From Marinobacter arenosus (GTDB lineage Bacteria; Pseudomonadota; Gammaproteobacteria; Pseudomonadales; Oleiphilaceae): 64,000 bases of DNA. The position numbers and the translations under genes were made by a program. Of the stretch, positions 9,811 to 19,259 are shown one piece after another (within the stretch, counting starts at the first letter, position 1; each line of letters begins with the position of its first letter). The stretch spans positions 62,001-126,000 of the forward strand of contig NZ_JAHVAO010000002.1 in NCBI RefSeq assembly GCF_019264345.1, read 5' to 3'. The notes under the pieces were generated by a model. The model made no database searches and was not told the origin of the DNA. It worked only from the letters and a program-made list of their open reading frames with translations.

Positions 9811-10908
9811 TCAGGCGGCGCTCTCGCCTTCGGCGGCGCAGGCCTGGTCCCGGCCGAGGGTTTTGGCCCGGTACAGGGCCTCGTCCGCGCGCTGCAGCAG
9901 GCGGTCGATGGATTCGGAGGCGCGCATGCCGGCCACGCCAATACTGATGGTCGCTTTCACCGCCTTTTGATCCACGGGTACCCCGGACCTGGCAACGGTT
10001 TCCCGAATTCGGTTGGCCATCTTCAAGGCTTCGGCTGTTTCGGTCTCTGGCAACAGGGCCAGAAATTCCTCGCCGCCCCAGCGTGCAAGCGTATCGACCT
10101 TTCGACATTCGTCCCGCAACGTCCGGGCAACCAGGACGATCAACTCATCGCCAACGTGATGGCCATGGGTGTCGTTCACCGATTTGAACAGGTCAATGTC
10201 CATCAACAGGACCGAAAAAGAGCGCGCGCTGCGCAGATAGCGCTGGTATTCAGCCTCAAGTTGCGCCAGGGCTTCTCGGCGATTGGCCAGCCCGGTTAGC
10301 GAATCGTGTTTGGCCGCGTACTCGAAATCCGCCGCCAGCTTCAGCAGGCCAAGCTTGCTGCGCCTGCGGCTTTGATCAAGGATGTAACAGGTGACGATCT
10401 CGAACCCGAAGGCCGCCAGCATGGTCAGCCGGAAACCAGGACTGTAGGGCGTGCCGAAGATCAGGTCGCCAAGGGGGCTGAACAGAAGCAAGAGGGCAAC
10501 AAACCCGCCGGCACAGGCCAACACCCCGACACGAGCATCGCTGATGTAAAAAATGATGGGCGGGTAGGCGAACAGCCAGAGAATGGCCGACCCGTCTTCG
10601 ACGGCATGCACCGCCAGGTAGGTAAACAAGACGGTTATCAGCGTGATGAAGCCCCGACGCTGCAGGACCTTGTTGCCGCTGATCCAGAACACGGCGGTGT
10701 TGATGCCGAGCAGCACCGCAATGGTAATGAGCAGGGGCGAGGTGACCGGGTCATCGCGCAAACTGGAGCGCCAGGCGAAGAACAGCAGCAGAGGGATCGC
10801 AAAGGCGGTCAGCCAGTTGATCAGAATGGGGACGGGTATTTCGCCCTTGACCCTGAACTGTGACAGCTTCGTGTCCGAGGTTTTCAGTGAACCATGTGTC
10901 ATTTTCAA
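9811..10908 (-). CDS. membrane diguanylate cyclase (GGDEF)
   Basis: A 365-residue protein with about six N-terminal membrane helices (roughly residues 28-180) and a C-terminal GGDEF domain. The active-site loop is RWGGEEFLALLPE (GGEEF, an active-type signature), and the entry motif is HDSLTGLANRREAL, so it probably makes cyclic di-GMP. No clear RxxD inhibitory site is visible immediately before GGEEF (the sequence there is CRKVDTLA). It converges on lipB with three bases between them. The sensed signal is unknown; the membrane part does not match a sensor domain that I recognise. Confidence 0.92.
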   Translation of the reverse strand: MKMTHGSLKTSDTKLSQFRVKGEIPVPILINWLTAFAIPLLLFFAWRSSLRDDPVTSPLLITIAVLLGINTAVFWISGNKVLQRRGFITLITVLFTYLAVHAVEDGSAILWLFAYPPIIFYISDARVGVLACAGGFVALLLLFSPLGDLIFGTPYSPGFRLTMLAAFGFEIVTCYILDQSRRRSKLGLLKLAADFEYAAKHDSLTGLANRREALAQLEAEYQRYLRSARSFSVLLMDIDLFKSVNDTHGHHVGDELIVLVARTLRDECRKVDTLARWGGEEFLALLPETETAEALKMANRIRETVARSGVPVDQKAVKATISIGVAGMRASESIDRLLQRADEALYRAKTLGRDQACAAEGESAA

Positions 10909-11152
10909 GTCTTGTTGTTGTGATGCAGTTCATGGATCCTGTGCAAGCCAATACTAGATCGGTTTTGGGCCGAAAACTGTATAAAAACGTAAACAGGTAA
11001 TACAGACACCTTTAACGCTCCGGCCAGCCCGGCGCATTGGCTCGACGGCCGCCCAATACGGGTCGATACGGTTAGGTTACGCAGCCACAGTATCCGTATA
11101 ATGGGCACATCCGCCGGTGACGGTGAAATTCTCGGATCGCGACAGGTCATTC

Positions 11153-12583
11153 ATGTCAGCCAGACGTCCAGGTAAATCGGTCTCCCGCATCAAAACCGGC
11201 AGCTTCGAGCGCCGATTGAGTCTCACCCGTGCTGGGCTGTACGCCGGCGGTCGCATGGCTTCGCACATGGCCACCAACTGGTTCAGCAACAAGGAAAAGC
11301 GGGAGCAGAAACACCGGGCCATGCTGTCCAGTCAGGCCCGCTTCCTCGTTGATGAGCTGGGCCAACTGAAGGGTAGCGTGGTCAAGATCGGTCAGGTCAT
11401 GGCGCTCTATGGCGAGCACTTTCTGCCCGAGGAAGTCACGGAGGCGCTGCATACCCTCGAAGACCAGACCACATCCCTGGAATGGTCAGCGATAGAACAG
11501 GTTCTGAAAGAAGAACTGGGTGCCGGGCGCCTTTCTGAGCTGGAGGTTGATCCTGAGCCGATTGGCGCGGCGTCACTGGGGCAGGTCCATCGGGCGGTGC
11601 GCCGTAGCGACGGCCTGGAGTTAGTGCTGAAAGTCCAGTACCCGGGGGTGGCGGATGCGGTCGACAGCGACCTTAATGCGGTTGCGCAGCTGCTCAAGAT
11701 CGCCCGGCTGGTCAGTTTCGGCCCGGAATTCAATGACTGGCTGGAAGAAGTCAGGGAGATGATGCACCGGGAGGTGGATTATCGCCTCGAGGCACGCACC
11801 ACGGAAAAATTCCGCGAGATGCTGGCCTCGGATCCGCGTTTCATCGTCCCGCGGGTGTTACCGGAGTTTTCCACCGCCCACGTGATTGCATCAACCTACG
11901 AGCATGGTCACGCGGTCAGTTCCGGGCCCGTGCGGGAGTTGCCGCTGGCACGGCGCACAGCGCTGGGTGAGGCGGCGCTTGAGCTGTTTTTCCGCGAGTT
12001 GTTTGTCTGGGGCGAAATCCAGACGGACCCCAATTTCGGGAATTACCGGATCCGGATTGCCGGCGAAGAGGGCGAAGACCGTGGTTATGATCGCATCGTG
12101 TTGCTCGACTTCGGCGCGGTTCAATCCTACAGCGACGAGTTTCTGGACCCGGTGCGGCAGATGATCCGTGCCTCCTACGAAAATGATCTGGAAGCGGTCA
12201 TTGAGGGCGGTGTGAAGCTGCGTTTCATGAGCCGGGATTGGCCTCGTGACGTGCTGGAGACGTTTGGTTCGGTCTGTATGTCTGTGCTGGAACCGCTGTC
12301 CAAAGACCAGGACCAGTGGCCGGACCATGCCGTGAACGCCCAAGGCCAGTACCGCTGGAAACAGAGTGATCTGCCTTCCCGGGTGGCCCGCCAGGCGGCC
12401 CGATCGGCCATCAGCCGTTATTTTCGGGTGCCGCCGAAGGAATTCGTGTTCCTCAATCGTAAACTCATCGGCGTGTACACCTTTATCGCGGTACTGCACT
12501 CGGAGTTCAATGGTGAGCCCCTGCTTCGCAAGTACCTCTACGGTGAGGATGCTTCCGCCACCAGCCACAGCACGAAGGCGTAA
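11153..12583 (+). CDS. ABC1/ADCK (UbiB-like) atypical kinase
   Basis: Cytosolic member of the ABC1 atypical kinase family, which includes UbiB and COQ8. The marks are the KxGQ motif (VVKIGQVMALYG), the alanine-rich loop GAASLGQVHRA, a VLKVQYPG lysine strand, TDPNFGNY, and the metal-binding DFG in LLDFGAVQSY. The ATG at 11153 (MSARRPGKS) is the likeliest start; an upstream GTG at 11117 would add 12 residues. It is not in a ubiquinone operon, and the membrane helices typical of UbiB are absent, so it is best called UbiB-like without a defined substrate. Its 3' end overlaps the convergent yqaA-like gene by 46 bases. Confidence 0.88.
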   Translation: MSARRPGKSVSRIKTGSFERRLSLTRAGLYAGGRMASHMATNWFSNKEKREQKHRAMLSSQARFLVDELGQLKGSVVKIGQVMALYGEHFLPEEVTEALHTLEDQTTSLEWSAIEQVLKEELGAGRLSELEVDPEPIGAASLGQVHRAVRRSDGLELVLKVQYPGVADAVDSDLNAVAQLLKIARLVSFGPEFNDWLEEVREMMHREVDYRLEARTTEKFREMLASDPRFIVPRVLPEFSTAHVIASTYEHGHAVSSGPVRELPLARRTALGEAALELFFRELFVWGEIQTDPNFGNYRIRIAGEEGEDRGYDRIVLLDFGAVQSYSDEFLDPVRQMIRASYENDLEAVIEGGVKLRFMSRDWPRDVLETFGSVCMSVLEPLSKDQDQWPDHAVNAQGQYRWKQSDLPSRVARQAARSAISRYFRVPPKEFVFLNRKLIGVYTFIAVLHSEFNGEPLLRKYLYGEDASATSHSTKA

Positions 12584-12966
12584 CGAAGGCCTTTGCCGAT
12601 TCCCACCAGGATCACAAAGTTGAGCCAGGGAACCCGCATAATACCGCCCACAAGGGTCAGCGCATCGCCGCCCAGCGGTAACCACCCAAGCAGCAGTGAC
12701 CACTGCCCGTAACGGTTGAACCGGTTACGAGCACGGTGCAACTGGTATTCGCTGATCGGAAACCACTTTTTATCCTTAAAGCGATCGACCTGCCGGCCGA
12801 TAACCCCATTAACGACGGAGCCAAGCGTATTGCCAAGGGTGGCCCAGAACCACAGCCACCAGTACGACAGTCCCTGCGCCACAAGGGTTCCCAGCAGTAT
12901 TTCTGAATACGCGGGCAACAGTGTTGCGGCTGCAAAAGCCGTCAGGAACAGTGTCAGGTACGCCAA
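12538..12966 (-). CDS. YqaA-like (SNARE-associated/DedA-type) membrane protein
   Basis: A 142-residue inner-membrane protein with a re-entrant and helical pattern typical of the YqaA branch of the DedA superfamily. It contains [16 protein letters not shown] near the start, [19 protein letters not shown], and [21 protein letters not shown]. DedA proteins help recycle undecaprenyl phosphate or flip lipids, but the role of the YqaA branch is not settled. It is divergent from the chemoreceptor gene and overlaps the ABC1 kinase tail to tail. Confidence 0.85.
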   Translation of the reverse strand: MAYLTLFLTAFAAATLLPAYSEILLGTLVAQGLSYWWLWFWATLGNTLGSVVNGVIGRQVDRFKDKKWFPISEYQLHRARNRFNRYGQWSLLLGWLPLGGDALTLVGGIMRVPWLNFVILVGIGKGLRYAFVLWLVAEASSP

Positions 12967-13025
12967 CCGGGTCTCCTTCCATCAAGAATCAGAACGTTGC
13001 CTTTCGTCAAACAGGTCGCTCCTCC

Positions 13026-15152
13026 ATGAAACAGCTTTCCCTTCAGTTCAAACTCTATGCCTTGGTGATATCCCTGTTGCTGGTGATGGGCATCAGCATC
13101 GTTGTTACCGCCCAGATGTCACTCGGCAGCATGGAAGACCGTCTGACGTCAGAAACCAGGGATACGGTACAGGGTATTGTCATGGACCAGTTGAGCGCAA
13201 CGGCCGGGAAATACGGCGAGCTGGTCAGTGGTCAGTTTGCCACTGCCTACCGGACGCCGGAGGTGGTTCGGAACGTGATTACCCGCAATATTCAAGCGGA
13301 CAGTTCCGGGCGAATCAGTCGTCTGGCGCTTCAGGAAACCATCGGTGCGGTCCTCGAGGAGCAGAAGAGCCTCAGTTCCATCTACGCCCAGTTCGAACCG
13401 GATGCCTACGACGGCCAGGACCGCTATTTCACCGGAGGCGTCGAAGAGCACAGCAGTGACGAAGGAACCCTGGAAATCTACTATTACCGGGATCCGGACG
13501 GCAATGTGGTGTTCAGCCGCACCGAAGACCCCGCCACCAAGTACCTGGAAAAAACCAACGAGTTCGGCATTCGCGAAGCGGAGTGGTATCTCTGCTCCCG
13601 TGACACCAGGGCCCCCTGCATCATGGAGCCCTACGAATACGAGATCGAAGAGGGCTACAGCGAACTGATGACCAGTCTGGTCATGCCCATCCTTGACGAT
13701 GGCGAGTTTGCCGGGGTCGCCGGTACCGACATCAACCTGTCCACACTGCAGAAAACCATCGCCGATGTCAGCCAGAACCTCTTCGGTGGTGAATCCCGGG
13801 TGACGCTGCTGAGCGAGCGAGGCCTGATTGCGGCGTCCAGCCATTACCAGGATCACCTTGGCCGGCCATTGCGTGAGGCACTGCCCGAGCTGGCGGACAA
13901 GTTTGTCCGGTTGCACACAGCAGAAGGCAGTTTCGATAACGGCGAAATCCTCGCTGTCTCCTATCCGGTCGAGATTGGTCTCGCCAATACCCAATGGTCG
14001 CTTTTGATCGAGTTGCCACGGGATATCGCGCTCGCCAGTGTGAACGAGATAACCACCATGCTGTCGGAGCAGGTGGCGGCAACAGCGACCGGCCAGACCG
14101 TGGTCGGCGTGGTGGTGGTCGTGCTTGCAACGTTGGTGCTGGTGTTGCTGGTGCGATCGGTTACCCGGCCGCTGAACGAAATCCGGGATCGGATGCAGAA
14201 CCTGGCCAGCGCCGAAGGGGACCTGACCCGGGAGCTGGATATAGATACTCACGCGGAGCTGATTGACCTCGCAGCTGGCTTCAACACCTTCCTGGGCCGG
14301 CTTAGGGGCATGATCAACGACCTCAAGGACGTGAACGCCCGTGTCAGTGATCAGGCCCGGGGCGTTGGCGCCATTGCCCTGGAAACCGACGAGCAGACCT
14401 CCCGCCAGCATCAGGACATCGACAGCGTGGTGACCGCCATGAACGAGATGTCGGCGGCCGCGGGCGAGGTTGCCGGCTTTGCCGTGGATGCTGCGGACAA
14501 CGCTCGCATGGCCCAGGATGGGATCCGGTTTACCCAGGAAACCCTGTTGTCGGCGGTCAACGGCGTCAACGAGGTGTCCGGCGACATGAGTCAGGCGAGC
14601 ACGGCGATCGGCCACGTTGCCAGTCGCAGCGAGGATATCAACCGCATCCTGGATGTGATTCGGGGCGTAGCCGAGCAGACCAATCTGCTGGCGCTGAACG
14701 CGGCCATAGAAGCGGCTCGGGCCGGTGAGCAGGGGCGCGGATTCGCGGTGGTCGCGGATGAAGTCCGGACGCTGGCCTCTCGAACCCGGAAATCCACCGA
14801 CGAAATCAGTGACATGATTGATGGTCTGAAGGCCGATGTGAACGGTGCGGTCTCGGTCATCGAGAGCGGCGTGGAGCGCGCGTCCAGTGCGGTTGACGGT
14901 ACTCAGGAAGCGGCCCATTCGCTGGCAACGGTGGTGGATCGGATTGGCACCATCGTTGAACACGTGACGCACGTGGCCACCGCTGCGGAAGAACAGAGTT
15001 CGGTCAGTGAGGAGATCAATCGAAACCTGACCCAGATCGGCGATGCCGCGAACGACTTGAGGGAACTGGCCACCCGGGTCAAGGGCAGTGGTACAGCCCT
15101 GGATGAACAGGTGCAGGTGCTCGAACGGGAGCTCGGGCGACTGAAAACCTGA
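13026..15152 (+). CDS. methyl-accepting chemotaxis protein with dCache-type sensor
   Basis: A 708-residue transmembrane chemoreceptor. The first helix (about residues 10-30, [19 protein letters not shown]) leads to a long periplasmic sensor of about 350 residues, dCache-like by size and pattern. A second helix follows ([18 protein letters not shown]), then a HAMP linker ([20 protein letters not shown]) and the signalling hairpin with tip [20 protein letters not shown]. The start is set by the ATG before [11 protein letters not shown]; longer readings would run back across the yqaA start. The ligand cannot be named from sequence. No other chemotaxis gene is nearby. Confidence 0.93.
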   Translation: MKQLSLQFKLYALVISLLLVMGISIVVTAQMSLGSMEDRLTSETRDTVQGIVMDQLSATAGKYGELVSGQFATAYRTPEVVRNVITRNIQADSSGRISRLALQETIGAVLEEQKSLSSIYAQFEPDAYDGQDRYFTGGVEEHSSDEGTLEIYYYRDPDGNVVFSRTEDPATKYLEKTNEFGIREAEWYLCSRDTRAPCIMEPYEYEIEEGYSELMTSLVMPILDDGEFAGVAGTDINLSTLQKTIADVSQNLFGGESRVTLLSERGLIAASSHYQDHLGRPLREALPELADKFVRLHTAEGSFDNGEILAVSYPVEIGLANTQWSLLIELPRDIALASVNEITTMLSEQVAATATGQTVVGVVVVVLATLVLVLLVRSVTRPLNEIRDRMQNLASAEGDLTRELDIDTHAELIDLAAGFNTFLGRLRGMINDLKDVNARVSDQARGVGAIALETDEQTSRQHQDIDSVVTAMNEMSAAAGEVAGFAVDAADNARMAQDGIRFTQETLLSAVNGVNEVSGDMSQASTAIGHVASRSEDINRILDVIRGVAEQTNLLALNAAIEAARAGEQGRGFAVVADEVRTLASRTRKSTDEISDMIDGLKADVNGAVSVIESGVERASSAVDGTQEAAHSLATVVDRIGTIVEHVTHVATAAEEQSSVSEEINRNLTQIGDAANDLRELATRVKGSGTALDEQVQVLERELGRLKT

Positions 15153-15288
15153 CGGGCCATCCGGGCATGGACCGGCGCTATGGCGGTGATTCAAAGCATC
15201 AATTTTCATTTGCTGACCGCCATGAGATCATTGAGCCCAAGTATCAACCAGTAAAAGACTAAATAACGCCGGTGTTTAGGAGGTCGTT

Positions 15289-15543
15289 ATGGATCAGGTG
15301 ACTATTTATGGCCGCACAAGCTGTGGCTTCTGTGTTCGAGCCAAGAGCCTCTGTGAAGCCAAGGGGTTGCCCTACAAGTGGGTCGACATGATGGCAGAGG
15401 GGTTGAGCAAGGCGGATATCGCCGACAGGATCGGCCGGCCGGTATACACGGTGCCCCAGATTCTGGTGGGCGACCAGTACATCGGTGGTTGTGACGAATT
15501 CTTCTCGTTCGTTCGGCAGCAGGAAGCGGCGACGGTCGGCTGA
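15289..15543 (+). CDS. grxC: glutaredoxin, GrxC type
   Basis: An 84-residue dithiol glutaredoxin that reduces disulfides with glutathione. The active site is SCGFCVRAK, a CGFC variant of the usual CPYC. The TVPQI cis-proline loop (VYTVPQILVGD) and GGCDEF glutathione-binding turn are present. A strong ribosome site, TAGGAGG, lies 5-6 bases before the ATG. An intrinsic terminator follows. Confidence 0.93.
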   Translation: MDQVTIYGRTSCGFCVRAKSLCEAKGLPYKWVDMMAEGLSKADIADRIGRPVYTVPQILVGDQYIGGCDEFFSFVRQQEAATVG

Positions 15544-15572
15544 TTCGGCTGGCAGCCTTCGCTTCGAGACAT

Positions 15573-15610
15573 AAAAAACGCCCGAGAGCGCAAGCCCTCG
15601 GGCGTTTTTT
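15573..15610. terminator. bidirectional intrinsic terminator between grxC and pfp
   Basis: The 8-bp arms CGCCCGAG (15579-15586) and CTCGGGCG (15597-15604) are flanked by A6 on the left and T6 on the right, so the hairpin can stop transcription from both convergent genes. Confidence 0.9.
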
Positions 15611-15632
15611 ATGGCGAGTGTATTCTCGCGGC

Positions 15633-16895
15633 TCAGAGGTCGAACGGTGTTTTGAGCTTCTTCTCGACCAACTGGTTCTTCAGTTTCGCGACCCTGGGCA
15701 GGCCGTTATCGAACGGCGGGAAGCTTTCCCCGGCGATCAGCGGTTCCAGGTAGTCACGGCAGTCCTGGGTGATGCCAAAGCCGTCGTCGGTGATGTAGTG
15801 GATCGGCATTTTCTTCTCCTGGTTCGCCACTTCGCTCAGCGGCGCCTCACCGATTTTCCAGCGATACGGCTTGGCCTGCTCCCTGACAATGGTTGGCATC
15901 AGGGCCTGCTTGCCACTGATCGCCATCTCCACGGCCGCCTCGCCGACCGCATAGGCCTGCTTTACGTCGGTCGCTGAGGCAATGTGCCGGGCACTGCGCT
16001 GCAGGTAATCGGCAACCGCCCAGTGGTATTTGTGGCCTAGGGCCTGCTTCACCATATTGGCCAGTGCCGGAGCGACACCGCCGAGCTGGGTGTGGCCGAA
16101 GGCGTCCTTGGCACCGGCGTCCGCCAGGAATCGACCGTCTTCGTATTGGGCACCTTCTGAGGCAACCACCACGCAATAACCGTATTCCTTCACGCAGTGA
16201 TCGACCCGTGCCAGGAAGGCTTCGCGATCGAACGGGATCTCCGGGAACAGGATGATGTGCGGAGGCTCGCCTTCGCCCTGACCGGCCAGGCCGCCGGAGG
16301 CGGCGATCCAACCCGCATGGCGCCCCATCACTTCAAGAATGAAGACCTTGGTGGAGGTTTCGCACATGGACTTGATGTCCAGACTGGCTTCCAGTGTGGA
16401 GGTAGCGATGTACTTGGCGACGGAGCCGAAGCCGGGGCAGCAGTCGGTAAAAGGCAGGTCGTTGTCGACGGTTTTGGGGACACCGATGCAGGTAATGGGG
16501 TAGCCCATCTTGTCGGCAATCTGAGATACCTTGTAGGCGGTGTCCTGAGAGTCACCGCCACCGTTGTAGAAGAAGTATCCGATGTCGTGGGCGCGAAAAA
16601 CTTCAATCAGGCGTTCGTACTCGCGGCGGTTCTCGGAGATGTTCTTGAGCTTGTGACGGCAGGAGCCGAATGCGCCACCGGGAGTGTGGATCAGGGCCTG
16701 GATGGCGTCGTCGCTTTCAAGGCTGGTATCAATGAGTTCTTCCCTCAGTGCCCCGATGATGCCGTTACGGCCGGCGAAGACTTTGCCGATTTTGTCCGGA
16801 TGCTTGCGCGCGGTCTGGATGACCCCGCAGGCACTGGCATTGATAACGGCGGTAACCCCGCCGGATTGAGCGTAGAATGCGTTCTTGATGGCCAT
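15633..16895 (-). CDS. pfp: 6-phosphofructokinase, pyrophosphate-dependent type
   Basis: Interconverts fructose-6-phosphate and fructose-1,6-bisphosphate. The substrate loop reads PKTVDNDLP (about K141), where ATP enzymes have PGTIDND. The donor loop is NGGGDSQDT (about residues 111-119), with aspartate where ATP enzymes have glycine. Both changes point to PPi as phosphoryl donor, which would make the step reversible. The usual PPi loop is GGDDS; here the first aspartate is glycine. The ATG at 16895 (MAIKNAFYAQSGG) has AGGAGG about 13 bases upstream. The length, 420 residues, fits the long PPi-PFK clade. It is divergent from mpl. The donor is inferred, not proven. Confidence 0.9.
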   Translation of the reverse strand: MAIKNAFYAQSGGVTAVINASACGVIQTARKHPDKIGKVFAGRNGIIGALREELIDTSLESDDAIQALIHTPGGAFGSCRHKLKNISENRREYERLIEVFRAHDIGYFFYNGGGDSQDTAYKVSQIADKMGYPITCIGVPKTVDNDLPFTDCCPGFGSVAKYIATSTLEASLDIKSMCETSTKVFILEVMGRHAGWIAASGGLAGQGEGEPPHIILFPEIPFDREAFLARVDHCVKEYGYCVVVASEGAQYEDGRFLADAGAKDAFGHTQLGGVAPALANMVKQALGHKYHWAVADYLQRSARHIASATDVKQAYAVGEAAVEMAISGKQALMPTIVREQAKPYRWKIGEAPLSEVANQEKKMPIHYITDDGFGITQDCRDYLEPLIAGESFPPFDNGLPRVAKLKNQLVEKKLKTPFDL

Positions 16896-17051
16896 CTTGG
16901 GCTGGAGCCTCCTGCTGGTTCGACAATGGCGCCGATGATACGCCAATCGACGCGGATTTTCATGAGCAGGATTGCGGATGGCAAGCCTCTTGACGGGCCC
17001 GGACGGATACGGGAGGCTTGTCGGGTTTCAATGGGAGAGGGCAGTAGCGGA

Positions 17052-18446
17052 ATGCATATTCATATCCTGGGGATCTGTGGCACCTTTATGGGCAGCCTTG
17101 CGGTGTTGGCGCGGGAACTGGGCCATACCGTCACCGGTTCCGACCAGGGCGTCTATCCACCCATGAGTACCCAGCTGGAAGCTCAGGGCATCCAACTCAT
17201 GGAAGGCTACAGCGCTGACCACCTCGAGCCGGCACCGGATCTGGTGCTGATTGGCAACGCCATGTCACGGGGCAATGAGGAGGTGGAAGCGGTCCTCAAC
17301 CAGAACATCGATTACATGTCAGGGCCCGAATGGTTGGCCCGGGAAGTGCTGAGGCACCGCTGGGTGCTTGCCGTGGCGGGCACCCACGGCAAAACCACGA
17401 CCACCTCCATGCTGCTGTGGATTCTGGAGCAGGCCGGGTTTGAGCCGGGTTACCTCGTCGGTGGGGTGCCCAACGACTTCCCGGTGTCGGCGCGACTCGG
17501 CAACAGCGATTTCTTTGTTATCGAGGCCGACGAATACGACAGCGCGTTCTTCGACAAGCGCTCGAAGTTCATTCACTACCGACCCCACACCCTGATTCTG
17601 AACAACCTGGAATTTGACCACGCCGATATCTTCGACAACGTCGAAGCCATCGAGCGACAGTTCCATCATCTCGTCCGAACCGTGCCTTCCCGGGGGCTGA
17701 TCATCCGGCCGGCGGTGGATGCGCATCTGGACAATGCCCTGGAGCTGGGTTGCTGGAGCCCGGTCCAGGACACGGCTATCGGTAGCGAAACTCCCCGCAC
17801 TTCGGACTGGCGGGCCGAGCTGCTATCGGAGGACGGTAGCCGATTCATGGTCATCCACCATGAACAGCCGGTGGCGACACTGAAGTGGTCCCAGACTGGC
17901 ATGCACAACGTGCGCAATGCCCTGGCTGCGATCGCCGCCGCCCGTCACGTGGGGGTGACGCCGGACCACGCCGTGGCGGCCTTGTGCCGGTTCTCCGGCG
18001 TGAAGCGCAGAATGGAACTGTTGGCCGATGTGGGCGGGGTCCGGGTCTACGACGACTTCGCCCATCACCCGACAGCCATCGCGACCACGCTCGAAGGGCT
18101 GCGGGCGCAGGTGGGGGACGAACCGATCGTCGCGCTGATTGAACCCCGTTCCAACACCATGAAGCAGGGTGTGCACCAGAAAACATTGCTGCCAAGCGCT
18201 GCAGCCGCTGATCGGGTGCTTTGGGCCAACCTCAACGGCATGGCGTGGTTGCCAGAGCTGGTGGCCGACTGGCAGTCCGGTCACGACGATGCCGGCCAGC
18301 ACAGTGTTGAAGCGTCGGTGGATAGCCTCATCGGCCGGGCGTTGGACGATCTCCCGAGTCCCTGCCACATTGTCATTATGAGCAACGGCGGATTTGGCGG
18401 TATCCACGGCAAACTCGTTGCCGCGCTTGAACGTATCCAGAACTGA
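17052..18446 (+). CDS. mpl: UDP-N-acetylmuramate:L-Ala-gamma-D-Glu-meso-DAP ligase
   Basis: Recycling ligase that attaches the murein tripeptide to UDP-MurNAc. The ATG at 17052 starts MHIHILGICGTFMGSLA, the usual Mpl start with its nucleotide-binding loop, and gives 464 residues. The Mur-ligase ATP motif is GTHGKTTTTSMLLWIL; later blocks are VIEADEYDSAFFDKRSKF and YDDFAHHPTAI. The start of the long reading frame upstream lies antisense to pfp and is not coding. It forms a likely unit with ubiX, 37 bases downstream. Confidence 0.96.
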   Translation: MHIHILGICGTFMGSLAVLARELGHTVTGSDQGVYPPMSTQLEAQGIQLMEGYSADHLEPAPDLVLIGNAMSRGNEEVEAVLNQNIDYMSGPEWLAREVLRHRWVLAVAGTHGKTTTTSMLLWILEQAGFEPGYLVGGVPNDFPVSARLGNSDFFVIEADEYDSAFFDKRSKFIHYRPHTLILNNLEFDHADIFDNVEAIERQFHHLVRTVPSRGLIIRPAVDAHLDNALELGCWSPVQDTAIGSETPRTSDWRAELLSEDGSRFMVIHHEQPVATLKWSQTGMHNVRNALAAIAAARHVGVTPDHAVAALCRFSGVKRRMELLADVGGVRVYDDFAHHPTAIATTLEGLRAQVGDEPIVALIEPRSNTMKQGVHQKTLLPSAAAADRVLWANLNGMAWLPELVADWQSGHDDAGQHSVEASVDSLIGRALDDLPSPCHIVIMSNGGFGGIHGKLVAALERIQN

Positions 18447-18483
18447 TATTCCAGTGATCGTTTCCTCTACCCAGGGCTGAGCC

Positions 18484-19137
18484 ATGACCGAGCATTCCCA
18501 GCAGGCGCGCACCATCAATCTGGCGTTCACCGGCGCGTCCGGTGCCCAGTACGGGCTGCGTCTCCTGCAATGTCTGGTTGCGGCCGGCTGTCGGGTTCAT
18601 GTCATGATCAGCCGGGCGGCGCAGGTGGTGATAGCCACAGAAACCGATCTGAAACTGCCGGGCACGCCGCCGGGGATGCAGGCAACCCTGACCGAGTGGG
18701 CGCAGGCGGATCTGGGGCAGGTGCTGGTGTTCGGCCGGGAAGACTGGTTTGCACCGCCGGCGTCGGGCTCCGGGGAAAAAGCGCCCCTGGTGATCTGCCC
18801 CTGCAGCACCGGCACCCTCTCCGCCCTTGCCACGGGCGCCAGCAACAACCTCATCGAGCGGGCCGGTGATGTGGCTCTGAAGGAGCGTCGGCCGTTGATC
18901 CTGGTGCCGAGGGAAGCACCGTTTTCCGAGGTTCATCTGGAAAACATGCTGAAGCTGAACCGGATGGGTGCCGTGATCATGCCGGCCAGCCCCGGTTTCT
19001 ACCACAAGCCGGCATCGGTGCAGGACCTAGTGGATTTTGTGGTGGCCCGTGTGCTGGATCATCTCGATATTCCCCAGGACCTGATGCCTCGCTGGGGCGA
19101 GGAACGAGCGCAAGCCAAGCGCAACGCACCAACCTGA
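18484..19137 (+). CDS. ubiX: flavin prenyltransferase UbiX
   Basis: Joins dimethylallyl phosphate to FMN, making the prenylated FMN used by the decarboxylase UbiD in ubiquinone synthesis. Seen here are [18 protein letters not shown] (flavin-binding start), [20 protein letters not shown], the [16 protein letters not shown] motif and [11 protein letters not shown]. The length of 217 residues fits. The mpl-ubiX pairing is common in this group. ubiD is not in the window. Confidence 0.96.
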   Translation: MTEHSQQARTINLAFTGASGAQYGLRLLQCLVAAGCRVHVMISRAAQVVIATETDLKLPGTPPGMQATLTEWAQADLGQVLVFGREDWFAPPASGSGEKAPLVICPCSTGTLSALATGASNNLIERAGDVALKERRPLILVPREAPFSEVHLENMLKLNRMGAVIMPASPGFYHKPASVQDLVDFVVARVLDHLDIPQDLMPRWGEERAQAKRNAPT

Positions 19138-19259
19138 CCCTGCCCCCGGCGATGGTTTTGGTCAGCGCGATTGATGGTTTTCATCATTGAGCGAACGGGC
19201 CTCCCGGCCGAGACTTGGTGGACGATAAACACAACACAGGTCATCCACCGAGGTTCACC

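Noticed and set aside
13149..15209. 686-residue minus-strand reading frame
   Set aside because: Antisense to the chemoreceptor gene, with low-complexity histidine- and glutamine-rich translation typical of a shadow.
19160..19180. TTGATGG...CATCAT as an Fnr box before the acyl-CoA dehydrogenase
   Set aside because: The half-sites are seven bases apart rather than four and the second half-site is imperfect.
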